A stretch of 64,000 nucleotides of DNA from Gordonia polyisoprenivorans (GTDB lineage: Bacteria > Actinomycetota > Actinomycetes > Mycobacteriales > Mycobacteriaceae): the NCBI RefSeq assembly GCF_017654315.1, contig NZ_CP072203.1, positions 4,340,001-4,404,000 on the forward strand, written 5' to 3'. Numbering within the stretch: position 1 is the stretch's first letter; each line of letters starts with the position of its first letter. The notes beneath the pieces are model-generated. The model saw only the letters and a program-made list of their open reading frames with translations. It ran no database searches and was not told where the DNA came from. Below are positions 9,811-18,605 of this stretch, one piece after another. The position numbers and the translations under genes were made by a program.

Positions 9811-9885
9811 GGCTGCACTCGCATCCGTCTCTCCATGTCGCTGTCGGCGACCCGAATGGGCTGCGGATCACCGACCGACGTGCAT

Positions 9886-9914
9886 CTCAGTATTTGGACA
9901 GCTAGTATCGTCCT
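9886..9914 (+). promoter_or_regulatory. iclR leaderless promoter and possible shared leuC/iclR operator
   Basis: TAGTAT at 9903-9908 is 6 nt before ATG 9915, so the iclR message probably begins at its start codon. Around it GGAC (9895-9898) and GTCC (9910-9913) form a loose dyad with a 10-14 nt spacing. The same stretch on the minus strand reads AATACT, a possible leuC -10. One IclR dimer here could control both genes. Confidence 0.55.
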
Positions 9915-10646
9915 ATGGGAAAGGATAGCGCATCGGAGACCAGCAGCGGAATCGGTGTCCTCGACAAGTCGGTCACCGTCCTGCGCGCCATCGCCGAGAC
10001 CCCGTGCAATCTCACGGAATTGTGCGAACGCACCAGCCTGCCCCGGGCCACCGCGCATCGACTGGCGGTGGGACTCGAGACGCACCGCCTGCTCGCACGC
10101 AACGCCGCCGGCCGGTGGTATCCCGGGCCGGCCTTGGGCGAACTCGCCTCCTCGGCACATGATCCGGTGCGCGAGGCCGCACTGATGGTGCTGCCGCGAC
10201 TACGGGAGATCACCGGCGAATCGGTCCAGGTGTATCGCCGCGAAGGGTCCGAGCGGGTGTGTATCGCGGCGATGGAACCACCGACCGGCCTGCGCGACAC
10301 CGTCCCGGTGGGCACCCGGTTCCCGATGACCGCCGGGTCGGCCGCGAAGGTCCTCGCGGCGTGGGCCGACACGAGCACCCAGCGACACCTTTTGGCCGAC
10401 AGTGCCTTCAGTGACCGCTCACTACACGACATCCGACGACGCGGGTGGGCGCAGAGTGCCGGCGAGCGTGCGGCGGGCGTCGCCAGTGTTTCGGCCCCGG
10501 TGCGCGATGCCGCTGGCGAAGTCGTTGCCGCGATCTCGGTTTCGGGACCGATCGACCGGATGGGACGCCGACCCGGGGCCCGCTGGGCCGCGGATCTGCT
10601 CGCCGCCGCCGACGCCATCCACAAGAGGTTGGTGTCGACCCGATAG
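9915..10646 (+). CDS. IclR-family regulator of leucine biosynthesis genes
   Basis: About 243 aa. N-terminal winged helix (LDKSVTVLRAIAETPCNLTE, then LPRATAHRLAVGLETHRLL) followed by an IclR effector domain (VLPRLREITGESVQVYRREG, VGTRFPMTAGSAAKVLAAWA, SVSAPVRDAAGEVVAAISVS). It is divergent from leuCD at the position of Rv2989. Homologues in Streptomyces and Corynebacterium (NdgR/LtbR) control leuCD, so regulation of leuCD is a good inference. It probably starts leaderless at ATG 9915. Confidence 0.9.
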   Translation: MGKDSASETSSGIGVLDKSVTVLRAIAETPCNLTELCERTSLPRATAHRLAVGLETHRLLARNAAGRWYPGPALGELASSAHDPVREAALMVLPRLREITGESVQVYRREGSERVCIAAMEPPTGLRDTVPVGTRFPMTAGSAAKVLAAWADTSTQRHLLADSAFSDRSLHDIRRRGWAQSAGERAAGVASVSAPVRDAAGEVVAAISVSGPIDRMGRRPGARWAADLLAAADAIHKRLVSTR

Positions 10647-10736
10647 GACCACTGGGTTAGCGTCGGTCTCGAACCACACAGGCCATCCGCGGACCGGATT
10701 CCCGACCGCGGGCGACGAGGAGGAAGTGACCGGGCA

Positions 10737-11234
10737 ATGGGCACAAACCAACGCACCCAGATCGTGATGAGTCCCGACGAGATCGAGGAGTTCATCGCCC
10801 GCAGCCGAACCGCCACCCTCGCCACGACCGGACGCGACGGCAGCATTCATCTCGTTGCCATGTGGTATGGGATCATCGACGGCGAGATCTGGTTCGAGAC
10901 GAAGGCCAAGTCGCAGAAGGCCGTCAATCTCCGGCGCAACAATCGGTGTTCGGTTCTCATCGAGGATGGCGACACCTACGACACCTTGCGCGGCGTCGCC
11001 ATCGAGGGCACCGCGGAGATCCTCGACGACACCGATTCCTGCCTGCAGGTGGGTATCTCGTTGTGGGAGCGCTACACCGCCCCGTACACCGAGGAGTCCA
11101 AACCCTTCGTCGAGCAGATGATGAACAAGCGCGTCGCGGTACGCATCACCGGAAGCCGTACGCGCTCCTGGGATCACCGCAAGCTCGGTCTGCCACAGAC
11201 GCCGGTGTCCGGATCGACGGCCCAGCATCTGTAG
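10737..11234 (+). CDS. PPOX/FDOR-type split-barrel protein, possibly F420-dependent
   Basis: About 165 aa flavin/deazaflavin-binding split beta-barrel (RTATLATTGRDGSIHLVAMW, IWFETKAKSQKAVNLRRNN, RCSVLIEDGDTYDTLRGVAI). It fits the Rv2991 position and family. Family members bind F420, FMN or haem-like ligands and act as reductases; the substrate is unknown. AGGAGGAA lies about 11 nt before ATG 10737, a rather long spacing. Followed by a strong hairpin. Confidence 0.8.
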   Translation: MGTNQRTQIVMSPDEIEEFIARSRTATLATTGRDGSIHLVAMWYGIIDGEIWFETKAKSQKAVNLRRNNRCSVLIEDGDTYDTLRGVAIEGTAEILDDTDSCLQVGISLWERYTAPYTEESKPFVEQMMNKRVAVRITGSRTRSWDHRKLGLPQTPVSGSTAQHL

Positions 11235-11276
11235 GACCACTGCCTCCGGCGTCGATAACATCCCCGGCAGCGCATG

Positions 11277-11319
11277 CGAAAGGCGCCCTCCCCGGGATTA
11301 CCGGGAAGGGCGCCTTTCG
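11277..11319. terminator. Strong hairpin between the FDOR gene and tRNA-Glu
   Basis: A 19-bp stem with one G-T wobble joins 11277-11295 and 11301-11319 (arm begins CGAAAGGCGCCCT), followed by TTGT. It can end both the plus-strand FDOR gene and the minus-strand tRNA transcript. Confidence 0.9.
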
Positions 11320-11322
11320 TTG

Positions 11323-11395
11323 TAGCCCCGACGGGATTCGAACCCGCGCTACCGCCTTGAGAGGGCGGCGTCCTAGGCCGCTAGACGACGGGGCC
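11323..11395 (-). tRNA. tRNA-Glu (anticodon CTC)
   Basis: A 73-nt cloverleaf: acceptor GGCCCCG pairs with CGGGGCT, D arm GTC-TAGCGGCCTAG-GAC, anticodon stem CCGCC/GGCGG with loop CTCTCAA, T arm with TTCGAAT. Discriminator A. The 3' CCA is not encoded. Confidence 0.97.
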
Positions 11396-11412
11396 ATAGA
11401 CCTTTGTGGTCG

Positions 11413-11484
11413 CTGGGGTACCAGGACTCGAACCTAGAATGGCGGTACCAGAAACCGCTGTGTTGCCAATTACACCATACCCCA
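11413..11484 (-). tRNA. tRNA-Gln (anticodon CTG)
   Basis: A 72-nt cloverleaf: acceptor TGGGGTA pairs with TACCCCA, anticodon stem GCGGT/ACCGC with loop TTCTGGT, T loop TTCGAGT, discriminator G. No encoded CCA. It lies 17 nt from tRNA-Glu and 84 nt downstream of gltX, all on the minus strand. Confidence 0.97.
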
Positions 11485-11568
11485 AGGTTTTCTCTTTTCC
11501 TCTCGGAAAAGAACCTGCGATAGATTAGCAGAGCACTACCCCTGGACCACAAATCGGCTGGTCAGAGG

Positions 11569-13077
11569 CTACTTTGCGGCCAACTCCCGCGCCGCGCGCA
11601 GACGCGCGAGGCTGACGTCACGGCCCAGGAGTTCCATCGACTCGAACAGCGGAGGCGAGACCTGTGACCCGGTCACCGCAACCCGCACCGGACCGAACGC
11701 CTTGCGTGGTTTGAGGCCCAGATCGTCCACCAGCGCGGCGTTGAGGGCGTCGTGCAGCGCCGACGTCTGCCACGACGACAGCGCCTCGACGGCGGCGATG
11801 GTGGCGTCGAGGACAGGCACCGCATCGGGCCCGAGGTTCTTGGCGGCCGCCTTCTCGTCGATGGTGAACTCCGCGTCGGAGACGTAGCAGAACGACATCA
11901 ACGCCCACGCGTCGCCGAGCACCTGAATCCGGGTCTGCACGAGTTCGGCGAGGGCGGTGAAGGTGGCGTCGTCGATCGGCTCCGACAGGTGACCGCGCTC
12001 GACGAGGTAGGCCTTGAGCCGCGCGGCGAAGTCGCCGAGTTCGAGCATCCGGATGTGCTCGGCGTTGATCGCGTCGGCCTTCTTCTGGTCGAAGCGTGCG
12101 GGATTGGAGTTCACGTCACGGACGTCGAACTTGTCGATCATCTGCTCCAGGGTGAACACGTCGGTCTCGTGCGAGTATCCCCAACCGAGCAGCGCGAGGT
12201 AGTTGAGCAGACCCTCCGGCAGGAATCCGCGGTCCCGGTGATGGAACAGATTGGACTGCGGATCGCGTTTGGAGAGTTTCTTGTTGCCCTCCCCCATGAC
12301 GAACGGCAGATGCCCGAACACGGGCACCGCCTCGGCCACGCCGATCCGGATCAGCGCCTCGTACAACGCGATCTGGCGTGGCGTGGAGGAGAACAGGTCC
12401 TCCCCGCGCAACACATGGGTGATCCGCATCATCGCGTCGTCGACGGGATTGACGAGGGTGTAGAGCGGATCGCCGTTCGCACGGGTCAGCGCGAAGTCGG
12501 GAACAGTACTCGACTTGATCGTCGTGGCGCCGCGGACGAGATCGTCCCAGGAGATGTCACGGTCGGGCATACGAAGGCGGACAACGGGATTGCGGCCCTC
12601 GGCGCGATAGGCCGCACGCTGTTCGTCGGTGAGGTCGCGATCGAAGTTGTCGTAACCGAGCTTGGGGTCCCGACCGGCCGCGCGATGGCGTGCCTCGACC
12701 TCCTCCGGGGTCGAGAACGCCTCGTAGGCCTCACCCGCCGCCAGTAGACGCTCCACCACGTCGAGGTGGATCCCACGACGCTCCGACTGCCGGTAGGGGC
12801 CGTACGGTCCGCCGACCTCGGGCCCCTCGTCCCAGTCGAGTCCGAGCCACCGCAGCGATTCCAGGATCGCCTCGTAGGACTCCTGACTGTCGCGGGCGGC
12901 ATCGGTGTCCTCGATGCGGAAGACGAACGTGCCCTTGTCGTGTCGCGCCTGCGCGAAGTTGAACAGCGCGGTGCGCACCATCCCGACGTGCGGGGTGCCC
13001 GTGGGGGACGGACAGAATCGGACGCGCACGGCGTCGGTGCCTGCGGGATCAGGGCGGGCGGAATCGGTACTGGCCAT
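11569..13077 (-). CDS. gltX: Glutamyl-tRNA synthetase (probably non-discriminating)
   Basis: Charges tRNA-Glu, and in organisms lacking glutaminyl-tRNA synthetase also tRNA-Gln, with glutamate. About 502 aa class I synthetase: HIGH-type motif [25 protein letters not shown]-type [12 protein letters not shown], and a helical anticodon-binding C-terminus. ATG 13077 has TACGCT (13085-13090) 7 nt upstream and no Shine-Dalgarno, so it is probably leaderless. Both substrate tRNAs lie just downstream, and gatA, gatB and gatC are in the same window, so the non-discriminating role is likely. Confidence 0.97.
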   Translation of the reverse strand: MASTDSARPDPAGTDAVRVRFCPSPTGTPHVGMVRTALFNFAQARHDKGTFVFRIEDTDAARDSQESYEAILESLRWLGLDWDEGPEVGGPYGPYRQSERRGIHLDVVERLLAAGEAYEAFSTPEEVEARHRAAGRDPKLGYDNFDRDLTDEQRAAYRAEGRNPVVRLRMPDRDISWDDLVRGATTIKSSTVPDFALTRANGDPLYTLVNPVDDAMMRITHVLRGEDLFSSTPRQIALYEALIRIGVAEAVPVFGHLPFVMGEGNKKLSKRDPQSNLFHHRDRGFLPEGLLNYLALLGWGYSHETDVFTLEQMIDKFDVRDVNSNPARFDQKKADAINAEHIRMLELGDFAARLKAYLVERGHLSEPIDDATFTALAELVQTRIQVLGDAWALMSFCYVSDAEFTIDEKAAAKNLGPDAVPVLDATIAAVEALSSWQTSALHDALNAALVDDLGLKPRKAFGPVRVAVTGSQVSPPLFESMELLGRDVSLARLRAARELAAK

Positions 13078-13111
13078 GCGGCTCAGCGTATCGAACCGAC
13101 CACCCGGGGAA

Positions 13112-13936
13112 TCAGTCCCGGTGGCGGTCGCAGAAGTCGACGATGAGCCGGTTCACCTCGGCCGGCTGTTCGAGATAACCGAAGTGCCCGGCCTTGGCCA
13201 CCTCGGCGTACTCGGCTCCCGGGATCGCCTCGGCCACCTCACGTGCGAGCTTGACCGGCAACGTGCGATCGTCGGCGAATCCGACGACGAGCGCGGGCCG
13301 GGTGATGCGCCGGTATGCGTCGAGACGGTTGGCCTCGCGGTGGTGCAGTCCGAGCTGAGCACGCACCCCGGGGGTCACGGTCTGCGGTGAGAACCCGATG
13401 ATGTCGAGCCAGTCCTGTGCGGCCCGATCGTCGTCGAGGGTGTGCGGCGACAGGTTGAGGTGCGCGGTGATGGCGGCCTCGTACTCCGGGGGCAGGGTGA
13501 TCTTCTGGTCGTAAAGCGCGCGCTCGCCGGCCGAGATCGCCTCCTGCAGCGGCGTGCTGCGGCCGTAGGTGGCCAACATCACCGCGCCGCGGACGAGGTC
13601 GGGCCGCGCCAGGGTGAGTTCCTGGGTGATGCGGGCACCCAGCGAGGTGCCCACGACGAAAGCCGGTCCGCCGAGGTGCTCGATGAGTCCGGCGGTGTCG
13701 GTCACCATGTCCTCGAGCGTGAACCCGGCGGCGCACTCCGAGGACGGGGCGATGCCACGGTTGTCGAACAGGGCGACACGATAGCCGGCCTTGCGCAGGG
13801 CCGGTTCCTGATTGGCCTTCCACACCCGGCCCGGGCTGCCGGTGCCCATCACCATCACGACGAGGGGCCCGTCGCCGGCCACCTCGTAGGACAGGTCTAT
13901 CCCGTTGATCCGCGCGGTGCTCACCGGTGCCGTCAC
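13112..13936 (-). CDS. Alpha/beta hydrolase
   Basis: About 274 aa. Catalytic triad visible: nucleophile Ser98 in VVGTSLGA, acid in [11 protein letters not shown] and His in [12 protein letters not shown]; oxyanion strand [11 protein letters not shown]. Substrate unknown. Its start overlaps the stop of the upstream FAH-family gene by 4 bp (ATGA), so the two are translationally coupled. Together they resemble catabolic hydrolase pairs for ring-cleavage products, but no oxygenase is nearby. Confidence 0.85.
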   Translation of the reverse strand: MTAPVSTARINGIDLSYEVAGDGPLVVMVMGTGSPGRVWKANQEPALRKAGYRVALFDNRGIAPSSECAAGFTLEDMVTDTAGLIEHLGGPAFVVGTSLGARITQELTLARPDLVRGAVMLATYGRSTPLQEAISAGERALYDQKITLPPEYEAAITAHLNLSPHTLDDDRAAQDWLDIIGFSPQTVTPGVRAQLGLHHREANRLDAYRRITRPALVVGFADDRTLPVKLAREVAEAIPGAEYAEVAKAGHFGYLEQPAEVNRLIVDFCDRHRD

Positions 13937-14706
13937 GGCTTGTCCACCACCGGATTGCTCAGCGTGCCCAGACCTTCGACGGACACCGAAACCCGTTGTC
14001 CGGCAACCATCGGACCCACCCCCTCCGGGGTTCCGGTGAGGATCACGTCACCGGGCAGCAGCGTCATCACCCGGGAGATCCACTCGACGATGGCGCCGAT
14101 GTCGTGCAGCATCAACGAGGTTCGGCTGCGCTGGCGCACCTCTCCGTCGAGTTCGGTGCGGATCTCGGCATCCGAGGGATCGAAGGCGGTGTCGATCCAC
14201 GGCCCCAGCGGGCAGAAGGTGTCATAGCCCTTGCCGCGTGTCCACTGCCCGTCGGCCTGTTGCTGATCGCGGGCCGTCACGTCGTTGGCGACGGTGTACC
14301 CCAGGATGACCCCGGCCGCCTCGGAGGCCTTGACGTCCTTGCAGGGACGACCGATCACCGCGGCGAGTTCACCTTCGAAATCGACACGGTCCGAGGACGG
14401 CGGCCGCACGATGGGGACCTCCGGCCCGATGATCGAGGTGTTCGGTTTGAGGAAGATCACCGGATTCTCGGGAGCCGAGCCGCCCATCTCGGCCGCATGC
14501 GCGGCGTAGTTCTTGCCGATGCAGATGACCTTCGTCGCCAGGATCGGCGCGAGCAGTCGCACATCGGCCAGCGGCCAACTCCGGCCGGTGAAGGTCGGGG
14601 TGCCGAAGGGATGCTCGGCGATCTCCTTGGCGACGACACCGTCACCGGAATCCTCGAGCGAGACAAAGGCGACACCATCGGGACTGGCGATTCGACCAAG
14701 ACGCAT
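13933..14706 (-). CDS. Fumarylacetoacetate hydrolase family protein
   Basis: About 257 aa. FAH-fold metal site and substrate residues: ICIGKNYAAHAAEMG, NPVIFLKPNTSI, VDFEGELAAVIG (metal carboxylates), GYTVANDVTARDQQ, VILTGTPEGVGPM. Family members hydrolyse or hydrate 2-oxo-acids from aromatic breakdown, or decarboxylate oxaloacetate; the Rv2993c orthologue has no firmly proven substrate. ATG 14706 has TACCCT (14713-14718) 6 nt upstream, a leaderless start. A 4-bp overlap links it to the downstream hydrolase. Confidence 0.9.
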   Translation of the reverse strand: MRLGRIASPDGVAFVSLEDSGDGVVAKEIAEHPFGTPTFTGRSWPLADVRLLAPILATKVICIGKNYAAHAAEMGGSAPENPVIFLKPNTSIIGPEVPIVRPPSSDRVDFEGELAAVIGRPCKDVKASEAAGVILGYTVANDVTARDQQQADGQWTRGKGYDTFCPLGPWIDTAFDPSDAEIRTELDGEVRQRSRTSLMLHDIGAIVEWISRVMTLLPGDVILTGTPEGVGPMVAGQRVSVSVEGLGTLSNPVVDKP

Positions 14707-14784
14707 GGCCCGAGGGTATCGCACCGCCGTTGTCCACACTTCGGGACGTCGATTGGCCTCGTGCCGATCGTCGGTTCTAAAATA

Positions 14785-14800
14785 TGGGAGCTACTTCCCA
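14785..14800 (+). promoter_or_regulatory. Small inverted repeat upstream of the MFS gene
   Basis: TGGGA (14785-14789) and TCCCA (14796-14800) form a 5-bp dyad with a 6-nt spacer in an unusually AT-rich patch (TTCTAAAATATGGG). It probably lies in the promoter of the MFS gene at 14848. Confidence 0.35.
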
Positions 14801-14847
14801 AATAATGAGACAGCCGGAGCGGCATGTGAGAGCTTCGAGGAGGCGAC

Positions 14848-16068
14848 ATGAATTCCCCCGACACCATCGGCACCACCCGCAGGTGGACGATGCTCGCGTG
14901 CTCGCTGATCGCCGCGATGACCACGACCTGTGTGGTGTCCGGCGTCGCCTATCTCATCCCCGCCCTGCACGCCGAGGGCATGAGCGTGTCGCGGGCGTCG
15001 GTGCTCGCCGCGGTCCCCACGGTCGGATTGATGCTGGCCATCATCGGTTGGGGCAGCCTGCTCGATCGGCACGGCGAACGCGTGATCCTGACGATCTCGC
15101 TGTCACTGACCTTGGTGGCGGCGATCGCGACGGCAGTGGCGGCATGGCAATCGGCCCCATTCACCGCGTTGGCGGCGCTGCTGTTCCTCGGCGGTCTGAG
15201 TTCCGGTGCCGCCAACGGCGCCAGCGGCCGGATCGTGGTCGGCTGGTTCCCCGCGGCCCAGCGCGGCACGGCCATGGGCGTCCGGCAGATGGCCCAACCC
15301 CTGGGAATCGCGGTGTGCGCGTTGAGCATGCCCGCGATCGCCCAACACCTCGGCATCGCCGCAGCGCTGGTGGTCCCCGTCGTGGTGACCGCACTCGGCC
15401 TGCTCGCGTGCGTCCTGGGCATCGTCGATCCGCCGTCGGCTCGCACGATCGCCACCGCACCAGCACGAAACCCGTACCGCGACAGCTGGTTCCTGGCACG
15501 CGTACACGCTGTCAGCGTGCTACTGGTGATCCCGCAGTCGATGCTGTGGACCTTCGTTCCGACCTGGCTCATCGTGGCCCGCCACTGGTCCCCGGCCACG
15601 GCCGGTGTTCTCGTGACGATCACCCAGACTCTCGGCGCCCTGGGGCGCATCGCGGCCGGGCGATGGTCGGACGCCTGGTTGTCCCGGATGCGGCCGATCC
15701 GGCTGATCGCCGTGGTCGCCGGCGTCGCGATGGGCGTTCTGGCACTGACCGATTGGGCCGACAGTCCGGTGTGTGTGGTCGTCATGATGGTGGCCTCGAT
15801 CGTCTCCGTCGCCGACAACGGCCTGGCCTTCACCGCGATCGCCGAATTCGCCGGGCCGCGCTGGAGCGGACGCGGTCTCGGCATCCAGAACACCGCACAG
15901 TATCTGGCCACCGCCGCCACCACCCCACTGTTCGGCGCGCTCATCACCGCGGTCGGCTTCCCACTGGCCTTCGCCGCGAGTGCGGTGGCACCGATGATCG
16001 CGGCGCCATTGGTTCCGCGCGACCGGCTCCCGCAACCGGAACCGGTGTCGGTCGAGACACCGGAATGA
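14848..16068 (+). CDS. MFS transporter (12-helix, Rv2994-like)
   Basis: About 406 aa with 12 predicted membrane helices. The MFS signature between helices 2 and 3 is WGSLLDRHGERVIL, with FPAAQRGTAMGVRQ between helices 4 and 5. The substrate cannot be read from sequence. Ortholog position matches Rv2994, next to gltX and FAH in M. tuberculosis. A GGAGGCGAC element precedes ATG 14848. Ends 7 bp from the convergent DUF1648 gene, with no terminator hairpin between. Confidence 0.85.
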   Translation: MNSPDTIGTTRRWTMLACSLIAAMTTTCVVSGVAYLIPALHAEGMSVSRASVLAAVPTVGLMLAIIGWGSLLDRHGERVILTISLSLTLVAAIATAVAAWQSAPFTALAALLFLGGLSSGAANGASGRIVVGWFPAAQRGTAMGVRQMAQPLGIAVCALSMPAIAQHLGIAAALVVPVVVTALGLLACVLGIVDPPSARTIATAPARNPYRDSWFLARVHAVSVLLVIPQSMLWTFVPTWLIVARHWSPATAGVLVTITQTLGALGRIAAGRWSDAWLSRMRPIRLIAVVAGVAMGVLALTDWADSPVCVVVMMVASIVSVADNGLAFTAIAEFAGPRWSGRGLGIQNTAQYLATAATTPLFGALITAVGFPLAFAASAVAPMIAAPLVPRDRLPQPEPVSVETPE

Positions 16069-16075
16069 GCGCGAG

Positions 16076-17068
16076 TCAACCCGGCAGACGTTGGGCGAGA
16101 ACCGCATTGATCAGGCCGGCAGCCGTCGCGGCATCGTCGACGACGACGAAGTCGCGGCGGCCGTCGACGCGTGTCACCAGCACCGCGTCACCGGAGCGCA
16201 CCACGAATCCCCACGCGCCCTTGGCCTCTCCGCGAACGGCCAGACGGCGGCCGTAACCACCGGTGTCGCGCAGGGCGTGCACCGTGATGACCTCGGCGCG
16301 GACGATATCGGCCATGGCGATCTCCTGGCGAGGCCACGGCAGCGCACCGCGCACCGTCACCGCGGTGCGATCGATCCGCACCCGCACGGTCCCCATCAGG
16401 ACGGCGCCGACGATGATCACCGCGGGAACCACCAGCAGCCACCACAACCCGGTCAGCGCGGTGATGACGACCAGCGCCACCGCGGTGGCGGCGTAGAAGG
16501 CATCGGCCACCACCGAATTCCCCACCGAGCGTTGCCAATAGAAGCGTTCCCCGGAAGCGAGGTCTTCGGCGGGCACCGCACCCACCGGCCCGCCGACCGC
16601 GGTGGCCCACTGCGGGACGAGAACCCAACTGCCCGCCGCGACCACCGCCGCGATCCCGAGGGTCATCAGGATCGGCACCACCGGCGTGGCAACGTCGTGC
16701 ACGTCGGCCACTCCCCGCTGCCCGGCCGCCACGGCCGGTATCAACCCGGCGATCACCACCACGAGAGAGTTGATCAGCACCACACTCGCCCGCACCTGCC
16801 GGGGATGCGACATCGCGAGGGACGCCACGGTGCTCACCACGCCGGCGAGTACACACACGACCACCACCGTCACGATCGCCCCGGCGACGCTGCTTGTGCC
16901 GTCGACTCCCCCGGTACCCCAATGCGATGCCATCGGATCAGGAAGCTCGCCACGCCACGCCGCCAGCAACGACACCGCGACGCCCAGCATCACGACCGGC
17001 GGGACCAAGCCCACCAGCACACAACGAAACCGTTGTCCCCGAGTGGGTTTCGACATCGTCGCACTCAT
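16076..17068 (-). CDS. DUF1648-containing polytopic membrane protein
   Basis: About 330 aa. N-terminal DUF1648 signature PDPMASHWGTGGVDG after a first membrane helix, then several more helices (INSLVVVIAGLIPAVAAG, ILMTLGIAAVVAAGSWVLV, ALVVITALTGLWWLLVVPAV) and a C-terminal PH-like beta-rich domain (VRIDRTAVTVRGALPWPRQE). The SdpI immunity/sensor family carries DUF1648. ATG 17068 has AGGAGG 5 nt upstream and overlaps the GntR stop by 4 bp, so both form one operon. Confidence 0.8.
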   Translation of the reverse strand: MSATMSKPTRGQRFRCVLVGLVPPVVMLGVAVSLLAAWRGELPDPMASHWGTGGVDGTSSVAGAIVTVVVVCVLAGVVSTVASLAMSHPRQVRASVVLINSLVVVIAGLIPAVAAGQRGVADVHDVATPVVPILMTLGIAAVVAAGSWVLVPQWATAVGGPVGAVPAEDLASGERFYWQRSVGNSVVADAFYAATAVALVVITALTGLWWLLVVPAVIIVGAVLMGTVRVRIDRTAVTVRGALPWPRQEIAMADIVRAEVITVHALRDTGGYGRRLAVRGEAKGAWGFVVRSGDAVLVTRVDGRRDFVVVDDAATAAGLINAVLAQRLPG

Positions 17069-17415
17069 GACATCCTCCTGGTGATCTCTGCCGACAATTC
17101 CGTGGGCCCCAGCCCCCACCGCTGCGCCACCCCGACGAGCCGATCGAGGGCCTCACCGATCTCGGCCTGTTCCGGCGCGCGGTCGGACACCACCGCACCC
17201 CGCCCGCGACGCAGTTCGACGAGCCCCTCATCCCGCAGGATCTGATATCCCCGCAACACCGTGTGAACGTTCACGTCCAACGAGGCGGCGAGTTCACGCG
17301 CGGCAGGCAGGCGTTCGCCGGCGCCGACGTCACCGCGGACGATGGCACCGCGGACCGACGCCGCGATCTGGGCGAAGATCGGCGAGCGATCGGTGGGATC
17401 GACTCGAATGAACAC
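17065..17415 (-). CDS. GntR-family regulator, YtrA subfamily
   Basis: About 116 aa: winged-helix domain (PIFAQIAASVRGAIVRGDVG, ELAASLDVNVHTVLRGYQIL, LVELRRGRGAVV) plus a short helical dimerisation tail. This is the size of YtrA-type regulators, which usually control the membrane proteins or ABC transporters encoded downstream. GTG 17415 is taken as a leaderless start: TACAAT lies 6 nt upstream. A palindrome just upstream is a likely autoregulatory operator. Confidence 0.88.
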   Translation of the reverse strand: MFIRVDPTDRSPIFAQIAASVRGAIVRGDVGAGERLPAARELAASLDVNVHTVLRGYQILRDEGLVELRRGRGAVVSDRAPEQAEIGEALDRLVGVAQRWGLGPTELSAEITRRMS

Positions 17416-17421
17416 AACCTG

Positions 17422-17448
17422 ATTGTATAGTTCTATTGAAACTAGAAC
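17422..17448 (-). promoter_or_regulatory. Leaderless promoter and operator of the gntR-DUF1648 operon
   Basis: On the minus strand TACAAT (17422-17427) is the -10 box, 6 nt before GTG 17415. Immediately upstream GTTCTA (17430-17435) and TAGAAC (17443-17448) form a perfect 6-bp dyad with a 7-nt spacer, sitting between -10 and -35. This is a typical position for GntR autorepression. Confidence 0.7.
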
Positions 17449-17594
17449 AAGTGGCCGCCGGCGAGGGGCACACGCGATCCCCTGCCGAGACACTCTCGCG
17501 TCGGCCACAGATGACGGTGACCCGGTCCCGGGGTGGGGTCTCATCGACCACACACCACCGAGCCGGGCCACCGGACAGTGCAGAATGCGTTGCG

Positions 17595-18605
17595 CTACAG
17601 CCGCTCTCGAATGCGCTTGCCGATCTCCGAGGTCGACAACTCCTGGCCGTCGCGGTCGAGCAGATCGTCGGCGACGGCTTGTTCGACGCGTCGAGCGCCC
17701 TCGGCGTCACCGAGGTGATCGAGAAGCAGTGCCACCGACAGGATCGCAGCCGTGGGGTCCGCCTTGCCCTGACCGGCAATGTCGGGGGCGCTACCGTGCA
17801 CCGGTTCGAACATCGACGGATTGGTCCGCGTGGCATCGATGTTGCCCGACGCGGCAAGCCCGATCCCACCGGAGACCGCCGCCGCGATGTCGGTGATGAT
17901 GTCGCCGAACAGGTTGTCGGTGACGATCACGTCGAACCGTCCGGGGTCGGTGACCAGGTAGATGGTCGCGGCGTCGACGTGGCAGTAGTCGGTGGTGACA
18001 TCGGGGAACTCGGCACCGATCTCGGCGACTGCCCGACTCCACAACGATCCGGCGAAGGTCAGCACGTTGGTCTTGTGGACCAACGTCAGGTGATTGCGCC
18101 TGCGGCTCGCCCGCTCGAAGGCATCCCGGACGACTCGCTCGACGCCGAAGCGGGTGTTGACGCTGACCTCGGTGGCGACCTCGTGCGGGGTCCCCACGCG
18201 GATCGAGCCACCGTTGCCGGTGTAGGGGCCCTCGGTGCCCTCACGGACGACGACGAAATCGATGTCGGGGTCGCCGGCGAGCGGCGAGCTCACTCCGGGC
18301 AGCCGGCGCGAGGGCCGCAGGTTCACATGGTGATCGAGTGCGAAACGCATGGAGAGCAGCAGTCCGCGTTCGAGAACCCCCGACGGCACCGACGGGTCAC
18401 CGATCGCGCCGAGCAGGATCGCGTCGTGCTCACGCAACGAATCCAGATCGGCCTCGGTCAGCAATTCACCGTTGCGGTGATAGCGACGGGCACCGAGGTC
18501 GTACTCGGTGGTCTCGACGTCGGGGGTCACCACCCGCAACACCTCGAGTGCCTCGGCGATGACCTCGGGGCCGATTCCGTCCCCGGCGATGACGGCGAGC
18601 TTCAT
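17595..18605 (-). CDS. leuB: 3-isopropylmalate dehydrogenase
   Basis: Third step of leucine synthesis: NAD-dependent oxidative decarboxylation of 3-isopropylmalate. About 336 aa. Motifs: [51 protein letters not shown] and the metal-binding [20 protein letters not shown]. Its ATG overlaps the serA stop by 4 bp, so serine and leucine genes share an operon. Confidence 0.97.
   Translation of the reverse strand: MKLAVIAGDGIGPEVIAEALEVLRVVTPDVETTEYDLGARRYHRNGELLTEADLDSLREHDAILLGAIGDPSVPSGVLERGLLLSMRFALDHHVNLRPSRRLPGVSSPLAGDPDIDFVVVREGTEGPYTGNGGSIRVGTPHEVATEVSVNTRFGVERVVRDAFERASRRRNHLTLVHKTNVLTFAGSLWSRAVAEIGAEFPDVTTDYCHVDAATIYLVTDPGRFDVIVTDNLFGDIITDIAAAVSGGIGLAASGNIDATRTNPSMFEPVHGSAPDIAGQGKADPTAAILSVALLLDHLGDAEGARRVEQAVADDLLDRDGQELSTSEIGKRIRERL

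Noticed and set aside
8401..10185. 594-codon plus-strand frame opposite leuC running into iclR
   Set aside because: The leuC frame is unmistakable, and the opposite frame crosses the leuC/iclR promoter region.
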